64,000 nt of DNA from Symbiodinium natans (GCA_905221605.1 CAJNDS010002635.1:810918-874917); one strand, 5' to 3'; counted from the stretch's first letter, positions 35,901 to 50,900 are shown. Translations and numbers: made by a program. The notes: a model not told the origin generated them from the sequence alone.

Positions 35901-38900
35901 ACACGGGGGGTTCTCGGACCATGCGAGTTGGATGAGCCTCCAAGGAGACAAAGTGTCGGAGGATCATGGGACACAAGAAGATGCCAGCAGAACTGAAAGA
36001 AGTGGAATGTGCAGAAAACCCATGCTCCGACACTCGTTTTGCTTAAGCAGAAGAAGATGCCAGCAGAGCTGAAAGAAGTGGAAGGTGCAGAAAACCCACA
36101 CTCCGTCACTCGTTTTTGCTTAAGCACATGAATGCCGCATGCTGCTTCATGACTACAAATGAAGCCATGGGCACACTTGGCTCCGGATAAAAGTGTGAGG
36201 AAACACTTCTGCCCTGGATAAAGAGGAGGCAGCAAGCCACGCACACGTAGGCTCGGAGCAAGCTCCGAATCCAAGGGTTTAGGGTTTAGGGTTTATAGTG
36301 TTTAGGGTTTAGGGGCTGCGGAGCAATCTGTCTCCAGAGCACGGATGGGGCTCGAGACGTTGCCCGCCCCTGGGCACAGCCCCTTGAAATTTAGGGATCC
36401 CAGAGAAACTCTGGGGTTCAGGGTTTAGGGTTTAGGGTTTAGGGTTTCGGACGGTCATGATGCGTAAAGAACTGAAGGCGACGAGGCCTTCCATCATCAA
36501 ATCATCTCATCATACAAATGGAACCCAAGCCAAAAAAAAAACCTAGACCCTAAACCCTAAACCCCAAACCCTGAACCCCACACCCTAAACCCCAAACCCT
36601 AAACCCTAAACCCCAAACCCTAAACCGGTCTGGCTCGCGGGCCAGGCTTCTGACTCGCTATTGCGGTGGCTAAGGTTTTAGGGGGTTAAGGTACTATACA
36701 GGCAAGTTCCTATGTTACAGTGTCACCATAGGGTTTGGGGTTAAGGCCACGAAAGGCCCCGAATGTGTCATCAACCCTTACCGGATCCCTCTACAAAAAC
36801 TGCGGCTTCGGGTTGTCGGACCCTTCAGGGGATAAACATGGGCTTCGGGTTTAGGGTGGTCACTAGGGTTTTTGGGGTTTAGGGTTTCAGGGTTCGGGAT
36901 GAGCCCTCAAACCTCCCTTAAAACCAGAGCTTGGGATTCCCTCAAGATGGTTTTCGGGTTTAAGTTAACCCTGAAGGCTAAATTCAGGCCTCCCATTGCT
37001 TCAGGAACTCGCTCGCGCTCTGCCCCTGCTGCCACTGTGTTGGCTCCTGTGGATGTCTAGTGGTTCATATACCCTAAACCCTAAACCCAAAAACCCTAAA
37101 ACCCTAAACCCTATTAGTGCATAGTACGGTCTAACGTTTGCTTGAAGCTGTGTACATATCCTGATATATATATATATGGGTATATATATATATATATATG
37201 TGTATAGAAATTGAGTTTACGAAGATCTTGATTGTACAAATGACCTAACGACATATGTCTTAACATGATTGTCATGCCTCCAAACCCAAAACCCTAGACC
37301 CCCAACTGTTAACTAGTTGCTCAAGAACCCCGGAAAATACAAAATGTTCCTCCTCATTTACGGTAATCCAGGGGTTCTTATTTTTGCTTCTTTCGGGGCT
37401 CTTGAGCAAATAGTAGAGAACCGGAGGGTTTAGGGAGGCTTGGTTCCCCCTTCCTCGAGGTACTCCGTCAAGGCCACGGCAGACTCGCTGAGGCCGTTCA
37501 GGAACTCGGCCGCCTTTGGGTTTAGGGTTTAGGGTTTAGGGTTTGGGGTTTAGGTTTAGGGTTTAGGGTTTAGGGTTTGGGGTTTAGGGTTTAGGGTTTT
37601 GGGATCGAAGGAGGTAAGGCTGCAGAGCAAGGTGGTAACACGGATGAGATGTCGTGAAACATCCCCAGGAGCGTAGGTGTTCGGGCTTGAGAACGTTCTA
37701 CCGCTGAACAACTGACTCATATGTTAACCCTCCTAACCCTCCTAACCCGCCTAACCCTCCTAACCCTCCTAACCCTCAACCCTCAAACCTAAACCCAGCC
37801 CTAAACCCTAAACCTTACATAAACCGTAAACCCCAGCCCTACGCCCTAAACCCTAAACCCTAAACCCTAAACCCTCCGATACGTTAACTCCCCCAAGGAC
37901 ACCAGGTGCCTGGGCCGTCGTCCAGGCGCGGTTTGCATCTAGTCGCAGGCGCGCCTCCAAGTTTTTTCTGCAAGGGCGGGCCGTGGGGTTCAGAGCAGGG
38001 TTTGGGGTTTAAGGTTTAGGGTTGAGGGTTTGGGGTTTAGCGTTTAGGGGGTGGCCCTTAGTATGAACTTCGGGGGGTTCTAGGACCTTGTAGGCCTTGT
38101 GGTGCATAGGCATCGGTAACGTCGAGCTTGTGAGAAGCCTTGTGGTTTGGGGCAGTTGCCAGGGCCCTTCAGTATCATGCATGGATCCTTCATGCAGGCT
38201 TCCCTACTGTGGAGCAGACCCTGGAACAAAAGTATGTACTGTTTAGGTATAAGTGGCTATTTTCGAAACCCAGGACCAACACAAATTTGAAGTATAGCAC
38301 TCCAAAACCCAGCCCTTGTATAGATTCTCGGCTGGACCTACACAACCCACATGCCCACACTGCAGAACCCTCAAAGAAAGATAAGGGATCCTAAACCCTA
38401 AACCCTAAACCCTAAACCCTAAACCCTGAACCCTGAACCCTGAACCCTGAACCCTGAACCCTAAACCCTAAACCCTACCTTTAAGGCGACAAGCAGTTGC
38501 CCTTATAGAGGAGTGGATGCCAACAGTAGATCCTGTTCGTCGTGGGCCTTTTGAGTGCCAGCATACCAAGAAGGGCACTCCATATAAGAGCAAGGATAAG
38601 CCCATGTAATTTGTGATGTTCTCTTATACGAACAGCCCTTCATAGAGATTTTAGGACCCCCTATCATAATCTAAGGACTGTTAGTATAGGGAATATTCCA
38701 ATATATAAGGACAACTGACAGGCCACCACAGGCCGAAACCCGAATCCCCATATAGATGAGTTTTCGGCGGCCTAAGATGTCAAGTCAAGCATGTTCTCTG
38801 CCTCTGTGGTGGATGCTTGCCACAGCGCGAGATGAAGGGCCCCTAAACCCTAAACCTAAACCCTAAACCCTAAACCCTGTAAGGTTCCTTCGTCCCAGTG

Positions 38901-41900
38901 GACCCAACTGAGAGGCGCTTCGTCAAACTCATCGTCGGCGGCAATGTATGCTGATCCCTCAATAGCTTCATCCCAATCTCTTGGGTTGAGACCTACTGAT
39001 GTTTAGGGTTTAGCGTTTAGGGTTTAGGGTTTAGGGTTTAGGGTTTAGAGATGAGCTGACCATTGAATGAATGTGCCCCACCCAACTTTCTTCTGTGATT
39101 GGTAGCCCAAGCAGCAATGTCAGCGCTGATGGACAGGATTCCGGCTTTTTGATGAACAACATCCGAGTCGGGGCGGGCCATTTTAGCCAGAATTTTAGGG
39201 TTTTAGGGTTTAGGGTTTAGAGTCAGTGGTTGCGATGCTTCGACTCTTATACTTGGGGGTGGGGGGGGGGGGGGGAGTTGAACACCATTTTATTTGTAAT
39301 AGGGGTTTCATGTAGCCTTTTGAAACCTAGAAGCCCGAACTCTCTAGTGCAGTGCGTGGATTAGGGGTTCAGGGTTTAGGGTTTAGGCAGGGTGCAGGGT
39401 TTCATGCGCCTTGTCTCCTTTTCGCTCCCTCAGCAAGGACGCCAGGCGGTTGGTGCGCTCGGCGTCCTCACGGAGCGGGGCTTTGGCCGCTTTTGGGGGT
39501 GTAGGACTGAGGCTCTACTTCTTACCCTAAACCCTATACCCTAAACCCTAAACCTAAACCCTAGATCAAGGTTTGTGGGGCTATTTTGAGGCCAAGGGCT
39601 AGCGGGTTAGGGCTGTGAGGCTGTGAGGGTTAAGGTTGTCGGTTACCTTGCCTTCCCAAAGCACATTTCGGATAGCACTGTAAAGATACCCTACATGCCC
39701 CCCCCCCCCCCCCCCCCCCGCGTGAGGTACCTTCTTAGGGGCTGAATACCCTAGCCCCAAAAAGGTTCACTTTTATATCACCAAAAAAGTTCAAGAGGGT
39801 TTAGGGTCTAATGTTTACCGTTTAGGGTCTAATGTTCAGGTCTTAGGGTGTTGTGTTTAGGCTCTAGGGTCTAACATGTAGGGTTTAGGGTCTAACATTC
39901 AGGGTTTAGGGTGTAAAGTTCAGGGTTTAGGGTTTAGGTTTAGGGATTAGGGTTTAGGGTTTAGGGTCGAATGTGCGCGGCCTAACGGTCGAAGGGTTTA
40001 GGGTCCCATGTTCACTGGCTAGACGACATCAACCGAAAGAAGGAGTGATCCCCACACCCTACACCCTAAACCCTAAGCCCTAAGCCCTAAGCCCTAAACC
40101 CTAAACCCTAAACCCTGAACCCTAAACCCTAAACCCTAAGCCCTAAGCCCTAAACCCTAAACCCAAAGAACGCAGCCCGACGCGGTCCTGCATCGGATCC
40201 TTGCCAACCTCCGGCGTAGAGGTTTCGGGTGCAAGGTGTAAGTTTGGGTTGGACCCGAACCCAGAACCCTAGGACCTATAAACCCTAAACCCTAAACCCT
40301 AAACCCTAAAGCCTAAAACCCTAAGTCCCTGAAGCTTCCAAGTCGAAATCCGAAGGCCCTGCATGACGGGATGCCAAGGCCAGGAACCCCTTCAACGAGC
40401 AATGGTGAACTTAGGTTGCCCTGCGGCCCGTGCATGTGAGTATACTGCGCGTGCCTGAATATCATGAAGTACACCTACCGAAGCATACCCTAAACCCTAA
40501 ACCCTAAACCCTAAACCCAAACCCCAAACCCTAAACCCTGAACCCCAGCAACAACCTTGGACTCCAGACCCCAAGCCCTAAACTCTAATCCCATATCTTA
40601 GGTTAAATCCCTAAACCCTAGCTCCTAATCCACCCACTCCAACAAAAACATGAAGTAAAAAATGAAACGAAATCAAGACAGTAAAGAACATGTGAATCAA
40701 CAATTATAGTGACGAAATGCAGAGTTAAACCCTAAACTGCTTACTCAACCCGAAAACCCTAAACCCTAAAACCCTAAACCCCAAACCCCAAACCCCAAAC
40801 TGCTAAACCCCAAACCCCAAACCCTAAACCCGAAACCCTAAACCCTAAACCCCAAACCCCAAACCCCAAACCCCAAACCCCAAACCCTAAACCCTAACCC
40901 TAAACCCCAAACCCCAAACCCCAAACCCTAAACCCTGAACCCTAAACCCTAAACCCGGGAACTCGGCGCAGGCCTTGAGCTTCGCCACATCGGCGCCGTC
41001 GGCGCCGAGGTCGTCGTCCCGGGCGACCAGGGAGTTGATGCCTCGGAATTCTAGGGTTTAGGGTTTAGGGTTTAGGGTTTAGGGCTAGGGTTTAGGGTTT
41101 AGGATTTAGGATTTAGGGTTTCGGGTTATAGGGTTTAGGGTTTAGGGTTTAGGGCTAGGGTCTAGGGCCTAGGGTTCAGGGTTTAGGGCTTAGGGTTTCG
41201 GGTTTAGGGCTAGGGTTTAGGGCTAGGGGTTTAGGGTTTAGGGTTCGGGGCGTGGGGTGTAGGGTTTAGCATGTAGGGTTTAGGGTACAGGGCTTGGGGT
41301 TCAGGGTTTAGGCTTTAGGGTCTTGGGGCTTAGGGGCCAGGGGTCATGGTTTGGGGTTCAGAGTTCAGGGTTTAGGGGATCAGGGCTTCCCTTATAAGAG
41401 TCGTATGCCTACGTAGTCTAGGGGCCTAGCTGCTTGGAACACGGTTGAGACTTCGGGTGCAAAAGCCTGAAGCCCTAAACCCTAAACCCTAAACCCCAAA
41501 CCCCAAACCCCAAACCCTAAACCCCAAGCCCAAGCCCTGAACCCTGAACTCCATATAGGGGTGTAGGGGGTGAAGGGGTTCTGGGATTGTAAGGCCAAGT
41601 TATTGCATGGGTTGGGTTCTATAAGCTCCTAAAGAGAGAGAAGGAGAGGGAAGCAGAGAGAGAGAGAGAGCGAGAGATGCAAATAGCAGAAAGGCGTTTG
41701 GTATTGAGGGTTTAGTTAGGGTTTCTATGGATACAGGATAAAGGAAACGCAGCAACTTGCGACTTCGAAGGTGCAAAACTGCTGTGGCAGAAGAATTGCG
41801 AGACCTGAACGCAGCTGCGAGATTCAGCCATTCTCAGAGGTTCATGGTACTTACTTGTTAACCAATTATGACTGTACTTGTAACCCACTTCTAGGCGCCT

Positions 41901-44900
41901 TAAGTGCCCTAATGTGGCTATAAGTACAGTTACGTATATGTACAGTCACAATTAAACCCACTTCTAGGCCCCTTTAAGTGCCCTAATATGGCTATAAGTA
42001 CAGTTACGTATATGTACAGCCATAATTGGTTAATAAGTACCGTGAACCTCGAGGTATTCCCCCTAGATTCGGTATCTTGCTGGCCCGGTAGCCAAGTGTA
42101 AGAGGGTACCCTTTTTTGGGGTTGGCTATTTTAGAAGGGATCCAAGAACCAAAGAAAGATAATGGGTGCCACTGGGCCACCAAGTACTGCAGGGATAGTT
42201 GAATCACTCACTCACCTTGCTACTTCACTTGGAATGGCCGAACAGGTTGAGACATAGCAAAAAGGCTTCTGCTGCCGACTAAGCCTAAACTGTAAAAAGC
42301 AACCTTAGCTGGGGAATAGTCCCAAAAACCTGCCCACCCCACTAAACCACTAAACCCTCAACACCAAACTCCAGTAAACCCTAAACCGTAAATCCTAAAC
42401 CCAGAGCCCTAAACCCTAACCCTAAACCCTAAACCCTACACCCTAAACCCTAAGCCCAAAACCCTAAACTCTAAACCTAAGTAAACCCAACGAAACCCAA
42501 AGCCCTAGACCCTAAACCCTAAACCCTAAACCCTACACCCTAAACCAACTAAACCCAAGTAAACCAACTAAACCCAAAGCCCTACATCCCATGGCCTCCC
42601 ACCCGTTGGTCTGAGGGCTCAGCAAACTTCGGACTGGCAACAAAGGCCCCTGATGTGGCTTAGGGTTTAGGGTTTAGGGTTTAGGGTTTAGGGTTTAGGG
42701 TATAGGGTTTAGGGTTTTAGGGTTTCGTGTTTCGGGTCTTGCAGGTTTCCGGGTTTAGGGTTTGGGGTTTGGGGTTTAGGGTTTAGGGTCTAGGGTCTAG
42801 GGTTTAGGGTTTAGGGTTTAGGGTTTAGGGTTTAGGGTTTAGGGTTTAGGGTTTAGGGTTTAGGGTTTAGGGGGGAACAGGGGTGAGTGTTGAAAGTCCT
42901 CGGTTTGCTTGTTGCTCTCGAAGCCCTGAGTTGACCTTCTTTTGCCTAAACCCTAAACCCTAAACCCTAAACCCTAAACCCTACACCCTAAACCCTAAAC
43001 CCTAAACCCTAAACCCTAAACCCTAAACCCTAAACCTTGGTTGCCCAGTAACCATATTATGATAAGGGCGCCCTTTTTTGGGTTGGTTATTGTATAAGGG
43101 AAACCATAAACCAAAAAAAGGGTAAAGGGTACAACTGGGCTAACCCAAAACCCTAAACAGCAACGTATGCATGCACATGTGGCATTGCTTCTTGCCTTCG
43201 GGCGCTCAAGAGGCTTACCTCAAGTTTATTGCCTTTGTCATTCTGTCATACCCTAAGCCCCAAAATTCCAACCCCAAACCCCAAACCCCCAAACCCCAAA
43301 CCCTAAACCCCAAACCCGAAGCCCTAAACCCTAAGCCCTAAACCCCAAAACCCTAAACCCTAAAACCCCCAAACCCGAAACCCTAAACCCTAAACCCCAA
43401 ACCCTAAACCCCAAACCCTAAACCCCAAACCCTAAACCCCAAACCCTAAACCCTAAACCCCCACACCCCAAAACCCCAAACCCCAAAACCCCAAAACCAA
43501 ACCAAACCCCAAACCCCAAACCCCAAAACCCCAAACCCCAAACCCTCAACCCTAGACCCTAAACCCTAAACCCCCCCCCCCCCCCCTGGAGATCTGAAGC
43601 CCCCTGGCGCACCTCGCGGCTGCTGCTGCGGAGTAGGGCTGAGGGGACTCGCCCCGGAGGAGGTGGAGCACGGCCTTGGGTTTGGGGTTTGGGGTTTGGG
43701 GTTTGGGGTTTAGGGTTTAGGGTTTAGGGTTTAGGGTTTAGGGTTAGGGTTTGGGGTTTGGGGTTTAACCCTGCGAATCCTGGGTTCAGGATGTGGAGGG
43801 CTTTGTTAGGGTGATTTTTTGGGTGCCTCAGAGATCACATTGCTTGGCTGCTCTTTAACACCCCAATAAATAAAAAAACATAACCTGTAGCTCCCGTAAT
43901 TTGAAATTAGAGGAGCCCCTAAACTTATGAAGTGAAAAACGTTGTAGCAAAGTCCCACCTAGATTGGGTGTGGGAGACGACTACACAGGCAGTTCTCCGC
44001 ATGCGTCTTTCATTTTTTAGGTACTGCCGGCCGTCGCATGGTCGCACGACGCCTCCCCAGAATTAAAAGGACCACAACACTACTATTTCCTTACGAACCC
44101 CCCAAAAAAGAGAAAACATGATTACCCTGATGGGGAAGGGTACTTTGTTTTATTTTTGGGGGGTTCTTAAGCAAACAGTAGACTTGCTTCTCCAAAATAA
44201 GGAAACCCAAAAACCCAAAAACCCTAAACCCTAAACCCTAAAACCTAAACCCTAAGCCCTAAACCCTAGTAAGTTTAGACTACAGGGCTTCGGGACCTCT
44301 CAACACCAAGGATTTGGCCTTAAACTTCTCCCTTTGGGAACGGCAGCTCCAAGGGCCGTGGCCTGGGGTTTAGGGTTTAGGGTTTAGGGTGTAGGGTTTA
44401 GGGTTTAGGGTTTAGGGTTGAGGGTTTAGGGTTGAGGGTTTAGGGTTGAGGGTTAAACCCTTGGCTCAAAGAATCTCTTGCCCCAGGCGCCATTTCCAGC
44501 CCGGCACGAACCGAGGGCAGAAGAGGCCTCGGACCTAAGCCATGGGATGTGTTGTGGCTTCGGGTTCGAGGTTTAGGGATGTAGGGATGTAGGGATGTAG
44601 GGATCTAGGGATGTAGGGATGTAAGGATGTAGGGATGTAGGGATGTAGGGTTTAGGGTTCAGGGAGGAGACTTCGGGTGTAGGGTGCTGCTTCAAGCAGC
44701 CAAAACACAGTATTTTGCAGGTTGCGGGGTAAAGACCCTATGATGGAGATGGCGCCTACAAAAAGGTATGTTTTGATAACTTCAAGTCCTTGAACAACTT
44801 GCAGTGATATATACATATTATACATGTATGTATTGTGAATATATACATATATACACACACATATAAATGGGTGGCTGTCAATATTCCTTCTTCCGGGAAC

Positions 44901-47900
44901 GGCGGATGCTGAAAAATCATGGTGCCGCCTTCTGACGAGAAGGAAAACGAAGGTCTGGAACGATGGCTTTGGCAAGTACAGAAGTGTAGTACTAATTCTT
45001 GCTCCCTATGCAAAAACCTCGCAAAACACACAAGCGCCGTCATTTTTAGACTCAGGCATCGCCTTCGGAACTACTGGAGCTACTTGAGCTCGAGCTAGTA
45101 GTGCTTTGCTCTTCCAGGTTGGCCATGTTTCAAATCAGCTGTCTTAGTACTGCTTTATGTCTTGGATGGGCAAGTGGCCACGCAAACAGTTTCCCTTCAT
45201 ATTTGCTAGCGCGATGCTAGCGCCAACCTAGCGCATATTTCGCCGCATGACTGTAGAATTTTGGCACGCTGGAAAGTATGCATCAGGAGCAACCACAGGG
45301 TTTAGGGTGTAGGGTCACAGTCTTAGTTAGCTAAGCCGCAGGCCGCCTATACTACTTAAGCTTCCCGAAGCTGGATCGCTCGAAACCCTAAACCCTACAC
45401 GCTAAAACCCCAAAATGTTAGCTTGAGGAAAGGAACACCTAGCGCCACGCTAGCGCTATCCTAGCGCCTACATGGGGAAGAGCCTGAAACCTGCGTATGC
45501 GCATGGTGCCGCCTTGTGGCGAAGACATAAACCAGCAAGAGCGTAACTTCATATCGCACTTCCATCAACTTTTACATACATGGTATTTTGACGTCCGCCC
45601 AACTATATATATATATATAGTACTACATTTCTTAAATATATGTGATGCAGGGCACTGCTTCTTTCAAGTATTGACCAGCTACAGGTACTAGCTGTATTGT
45701 TTTGCCGGCTCGCACCTGGAGTTGGGTATTCCCTATAGAAACTCCCTTTTAGGGCTGCATTGTGAGATCTAAGTATATAAGGTACAATAACCCTAAACCC
45801 AATTCCCTGTCAAGAGCTGGAAAAGAAGTTGACGAAGACCTGAATGCGCTGGAGCATGACTGGGTAGACCCTAAACCCTAAACCCTAAACCCTATAAAAC
45901 CCTAAACCCTTCAGCCATTAGTTCAGAAATGCCCCTGAAGTGTCCCAAAAACCCAAACCCTAAACCCGGGTACACCACTCAGAACATCCACCCCCCCCCC
46001 CCCCCCCCCCCCCTCCAGCGACACCTCAAGGGTTTAGGGTTTAGGGTTTAGGGTTTAGGGTTTAGGGTTTAGGGTTTAGGGTTTAGGGTTTAGGGTTTAG
46101 GGTTTAGGGCTTCATGATCCCCAAGAACCCTGCGGCCCATTCCTCCGAATCAAGCTTGCAACATCATCTCTGTTCCCTTCCGCGTTCTTGGCTCTGGACT
46201 GTGCCGCTCCAGCCTTACAACATAATGGGGGGGGGGGGGATTCGGGTTTCCTGAAAAAGGCCTCAACAACCCTAACTCCTAAACAACACCCCAGACGCTC
46301 GGATAGGTGGCCCAGGAAGAAAAACCCCCTGAAGCCCCAAAACAAAACTAAAGAGCCCAGAAAACCAATCTACAAAACCTATAAGCAAACAAAAACCTAA
46401 GACTCCTAAACGCCCTGAACCCTAAAGCCCGTTTTGTGGGTTGGTTACTTCTTGAAGGGAACACCCAGAACCCCCAATTAGGGTTTGGGGTTATGGTTAG
46501 GGTTTGGGGTTTGGGGTTTAGGTTGGGATATTCCCCCTGATACTAAGTCCTTAGTAGGGATTCTAGCACCCCCTACATAGTCCCTGTTAAGGACTGTTAG
46601 TATCAGGGCGAACATCCTCAGGTTTAGGGTTTAAAGGGCTACCAAGTCAACAAACCAGGCTGCAGACATTGTTTTTTGTTTTTTTGGGGGAGGGGGGGTG
46701 GTCTATCGTGTTTAAAGGTTTGTTAGGGTTTTCAGTTTTGCTTTTTTCGGGTGTTCAGCGTGTTTTCTGGACTTTAGGGTTTTAGGGTTCCGGGGCTTTA
46801 GGCATTACTTGGAGGTTCATGGTGCTTATTCGCCAGTTATAACTTTACTTATAGCCTACTTGTGAGCCCATGAAGTGCCCGAATATGGTTATAAGTACAG
46901 TTGTTAGTACAGTTAGAGTTGGTGAAGAAGTACCCTGAACCTCCAGGTCGGATTTTTGGGTGCTGAGGTGTGTTGAGGGTTGTGGCTAGTGTTGAAACCC
47001 CAAACCCTAAACCCTAAACCCTAAACCGTAAACTTGAGGGCGCCGGAACCAGGCGAGGCACCATTGCCCAAGGCTGCCGTCCAGCCGCCCGAGCTCCATA
47101 GGCACCTCCGCCATTTTCTGGTCTTAAAGGGTTTGGGCTAGCGGCTTCGGGGTTGAGGGTTTAGGGTTTAGGGGCTCAGGGTTTTGGTTTCTGTTTGGGT
47201 TTTTGGGCTTTTGGTGTTTAGGGTTTAGGGCTAGAACCATAAATCCTGGACCCGAAACCATTTTGAACTTTAATAAGGGCTTGAGGGCTTCGGGGGTTGT
47301 CCAGGGTTTTGGGAAAACACGGATGAGGCCCTGGCGCGGTGGGTCATTGGCGCAGAAACCCCTTAACCCTAAAACCCGAAACGCTCTTGAGCCCTAAACC
47401 CTCAACCCCAAACCCTACACCCTAGAAATCAGTCCAAGGACCCTAAACCCGAAACACTCTCAAACCCTAAACCCTCAACCCTTCAACCCTGAACCCCAAA
47501 CCCCAAACCCTAAACCCCAAACCCCAAACCCCAAACCCTAAACCCTACACCCTCACTCCTAGGAGTCCGACATACTCAACCAGATGCACCCCAAGACCGC
47601 CGAAAGTCTGGTCCAGGGCGGTAGATTTTAGGGCTCAGGGTCAAATGCCACACCCCAAACCCCAAACCCCAAACCCCAAACCCCTAAACCCTAAACCCTA
47701 AACCCTAAACCCTAAACCCTAAACCCTAAACCCTAAACCCTAAACCCTAAACCCTAAACCCTAGACCCTAACTAAATCGCGCCTGGGGCATCTCGGCCGA
47801 CAGTTTCGCCAGCACCGCGTCCAGCTGGGCCTTGGCCTTTGAGTCAAGGGCCCCCCGACAGAGCGAAACCCTCAGCTAGGGTTTAGGGTTTAGGGTTTAG

Positions 47901-50900
47901 GGTTTAGGGTTTAGGGTTTAGGGTTTAGGGTTTAGGGTTTAGGGTTTAGGGTTTAGGGTTTAGGGCTTAGGGCTTAGAGTTTAGGGCTTTGGTTTTGGGG
48001 CTTGGGGCTTGGGGCTTGGGGTTTGGGGTTTGGGATTTAGGGTTTCGGGTTAAGGGTTAAGGGCTTAGGGTTTGGGGCTCAGGGGTAAGGATGTGAGCTC
48101 GATGCCCTGGAACTCCAGGCATACAAATAGTCAAAGTTTAAACAAATCCTACCGACTTCCTTTGATCACAGAAGAGGTTTAGGAGTTAGGATTCGGGTTT
48201 AGGGATTAGGGTTTTTAGGGTTTAGGGGTTTGGGAAGACCCCAGCAACAAACTCCGCGCCACCTCGTCCAGCGACTCCTTGTGAAACTGCGGCAGCGGCG
48301 AGACCTCTTTGTGGGCTTTGGGGTTTAGGGCCCTTTTCTTGTGCCTCTCGAAAAGCTAGAAGCCCTCAAATCTAAACCAGCCTCAAGAAGAAGAAGCAGA
48401 AGAAGCAGAAGAAGAAGAAGAAGAAGCTACAGCTGGGGAAGCGGGTCGGCTTCAGGCTGCCTTCAGGGATTAAGGGCTGAGGGTTGTTGCGTACGTGCGT
48501 GCGTGCGTGGCTGAAACCCTAAACCCCTTGAACCTCCCTAGCGGACCCTTTTCACCCCCGAAATCCCTCAAAATCGACCTGCCTCCCCCAGGCCCGCCGC
48601 CAGGGGACCATCTACTCCAAGGCGCCCCTGCCAGGTATGCAGGGTTTGGGGTTTTGGGGTTTTCGGGTTTAGGGTTTAGGGTTTGGGGTTTAGGGTCTTC
48701 AAAACATCCAAGAACTTCTGGAATTCTTAGTTTTGCACCAGTTGGCAAAACCACAAAAATGTAGGTTCTTTAGCCCTAAACCCTGAACCCTGAGCCTTGA
48801 ACCCGAAACCCTATGTTTTAGAGCAAACTGCGGAACCCTAAAACCCAAACTCTTCATTCCATCACCATCTTTTCGGCTGTTTAGGAAAAGTTTGAACGAA
48901 GCAACCCCAAACCCCTAACCCCCCTTAAACCCCCAAGCCCCACAACCCTAAACCCTACACCCTACACCCTAAACCCAAAAACCGTAAAACCCTAAACCCT
49001 AAACCCAAAAACCCAAAAACCCTAAAAACCTAAACCCGGATTGCCTAAAACTTCATAGCCACAAACCTAAACCCTAAACCCGGAACCCTAAACCAAAAAA
49101 CCTATAGACCCTAACCTCTTAACCCTAAACCCCTTGGCCTGGAGAACCACGAGGATGCCAAGCCGTTGGTGCATCGCCTCTCCCCGCGCTAAGAGCAGAG
49201 GGGCCTTGCGGCGTTGGGCGGTTAGGGTTAGGGGTTTGGGGCTTAGTGTTTAGGGTTTGGGGTTTAGGGTTTAGGGTTTGAGGTTGGGGTTTTGGGGGTT
49301 TGGGGTTCGGGGTTTGGGGTTTAGGGTTTAGAGTTTAGGGCTCCGGGTTGAGGTTTTCATTCGTTTAGGGCTTGGGGTTAGGGTTTAGGATTTAGGGATA
49401 GCTTAGGTTTTAGGGTTCCGGTTAAGGTTTTTATTCGTTTAGAACGGTTTAGGGTTTAGAGTTTAGGGTTAGAGTTTCGAGTTCGGGTTCGGGCTGGATT
49501 AAACTTAGGGAGGTTCACATCGTGAGCAGAAGTCACCAGAACCCTGTGCCTGAAACCCTAAACCCTAAACCCTAAACCCTAAACCCTAAACCCTAAACCA
49601 GGGGAAAAAGCGAACTTGGGACTGCCAAGGTTCCCGAAGGCCTAAAACCCTAAACCCTAAACCCTAAACCCTAAAACCCTATAAAACCCTAAACCCTAAA
49701 ACCCTAAGTCTTTGAAACCCTAATGACATGATCCTAAGCCCTAAAGCCCCAACAGGCTTCTTGATATCCTTGTTTGGGTGGGGTTGGTGGGTGTACAGGA
49801 TGGCATGTAACACTCACTGACCCCGAGCCCTAAACAGAAGAGGCTTAGGGTACGCGAAAGGGGATGAGTCAGAGAACCGGCTCATATTATCCTTTCCTAA
49901 TCCCGCCCCTCGCCCCCCAACCCTAAACCCTAAACCCTAACCCTAAACCCTATCCCTCCCTCCCCCTGAACCCAAAAGAGGGAGCCGGCCTTCAGCATCA
50001 GCTGGATGGGCTCCGACCAGGCTTTCTCGAGACTGAGAGGGGTTCTTGTGACCTGGCCAGTGGGGGCTTAGGGTTTAGGGTTTAGGGCTTAGGGTTTGGG
50101 GTTTAGGGTTTAGGGCTTGGGATTCAGGGTTTGCTTGTGCAATTTGATGGGCCTTTCGGAAAGGTCGTGCATGGGTTTAGGCGAGTTTTGAGGTCGTGTT
50201 GGGCGCTGAGATATGAGGAGTTCAGGAATTTGGAGGCTTGGGTACTACAGTAGACTCCAAAAAAGTTGGAACATTCTTTTCCCCATACCCCAAAAGGTAT
50301 ACGAAAGGGAATCCCAGCTCTAAACATCCTTAAACCATGTTCCAACTTTCTGGAGTTTACTGTATGGGGCTACGGGCTATTGAGGGTTCGGAGGGTTTAC
50401 GGTGGGAAGGCTTTGGCATTCTGTTGTGCTCGCTTGTCGTGGCTGAAGGTTTAATTAGGGGTGAGGGTGTAGGGCTTAGGGAATCCTAATCGGAGGTATA
50501 GGGGTCACGACGCCTGTCAACAGATTGAAAGAGGGGATACTAGGTTGGCTTGCTTATATAACCCTGTGAAAAAATATTCCTACAGATGATCCTCTTAAAC
50601 CCAATGGGCAAGTACAGCATCTCCCAGAACCCTACCCAGGTTAAGGTGCAGCTTAGGGTTTAGGGCTCGGGTTCTTGAAGAGGTTGAAGATTGATGGTTC
50701 AGCAAGGCCTGTGTCTCATGCTGTGCCTGCTGAGAGGTTTAGGGTTTATGGGTTTAGGGTTTATTGCTGTCCTCCAGGGACCCTCAGCCCTCCAACCCTA
50801 AAGATGACTGGAGGGTTGGAGCCCTGCAGGGTTGGAGTGGAGCGATGCAGGGTTGGAGGGTCTGAGGGTCGGAGGAGCCCCCACACGCCGAAAAGAAGCC

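Noticed and set aside
36310-36680. Three short open blocks near 36.35, 36.45 and 36.65 kb as MenC exons
   Set aside because: The flanking exons (36990-37046 and 35704-35763) join in phase without them and give the expected OSBS sequence.
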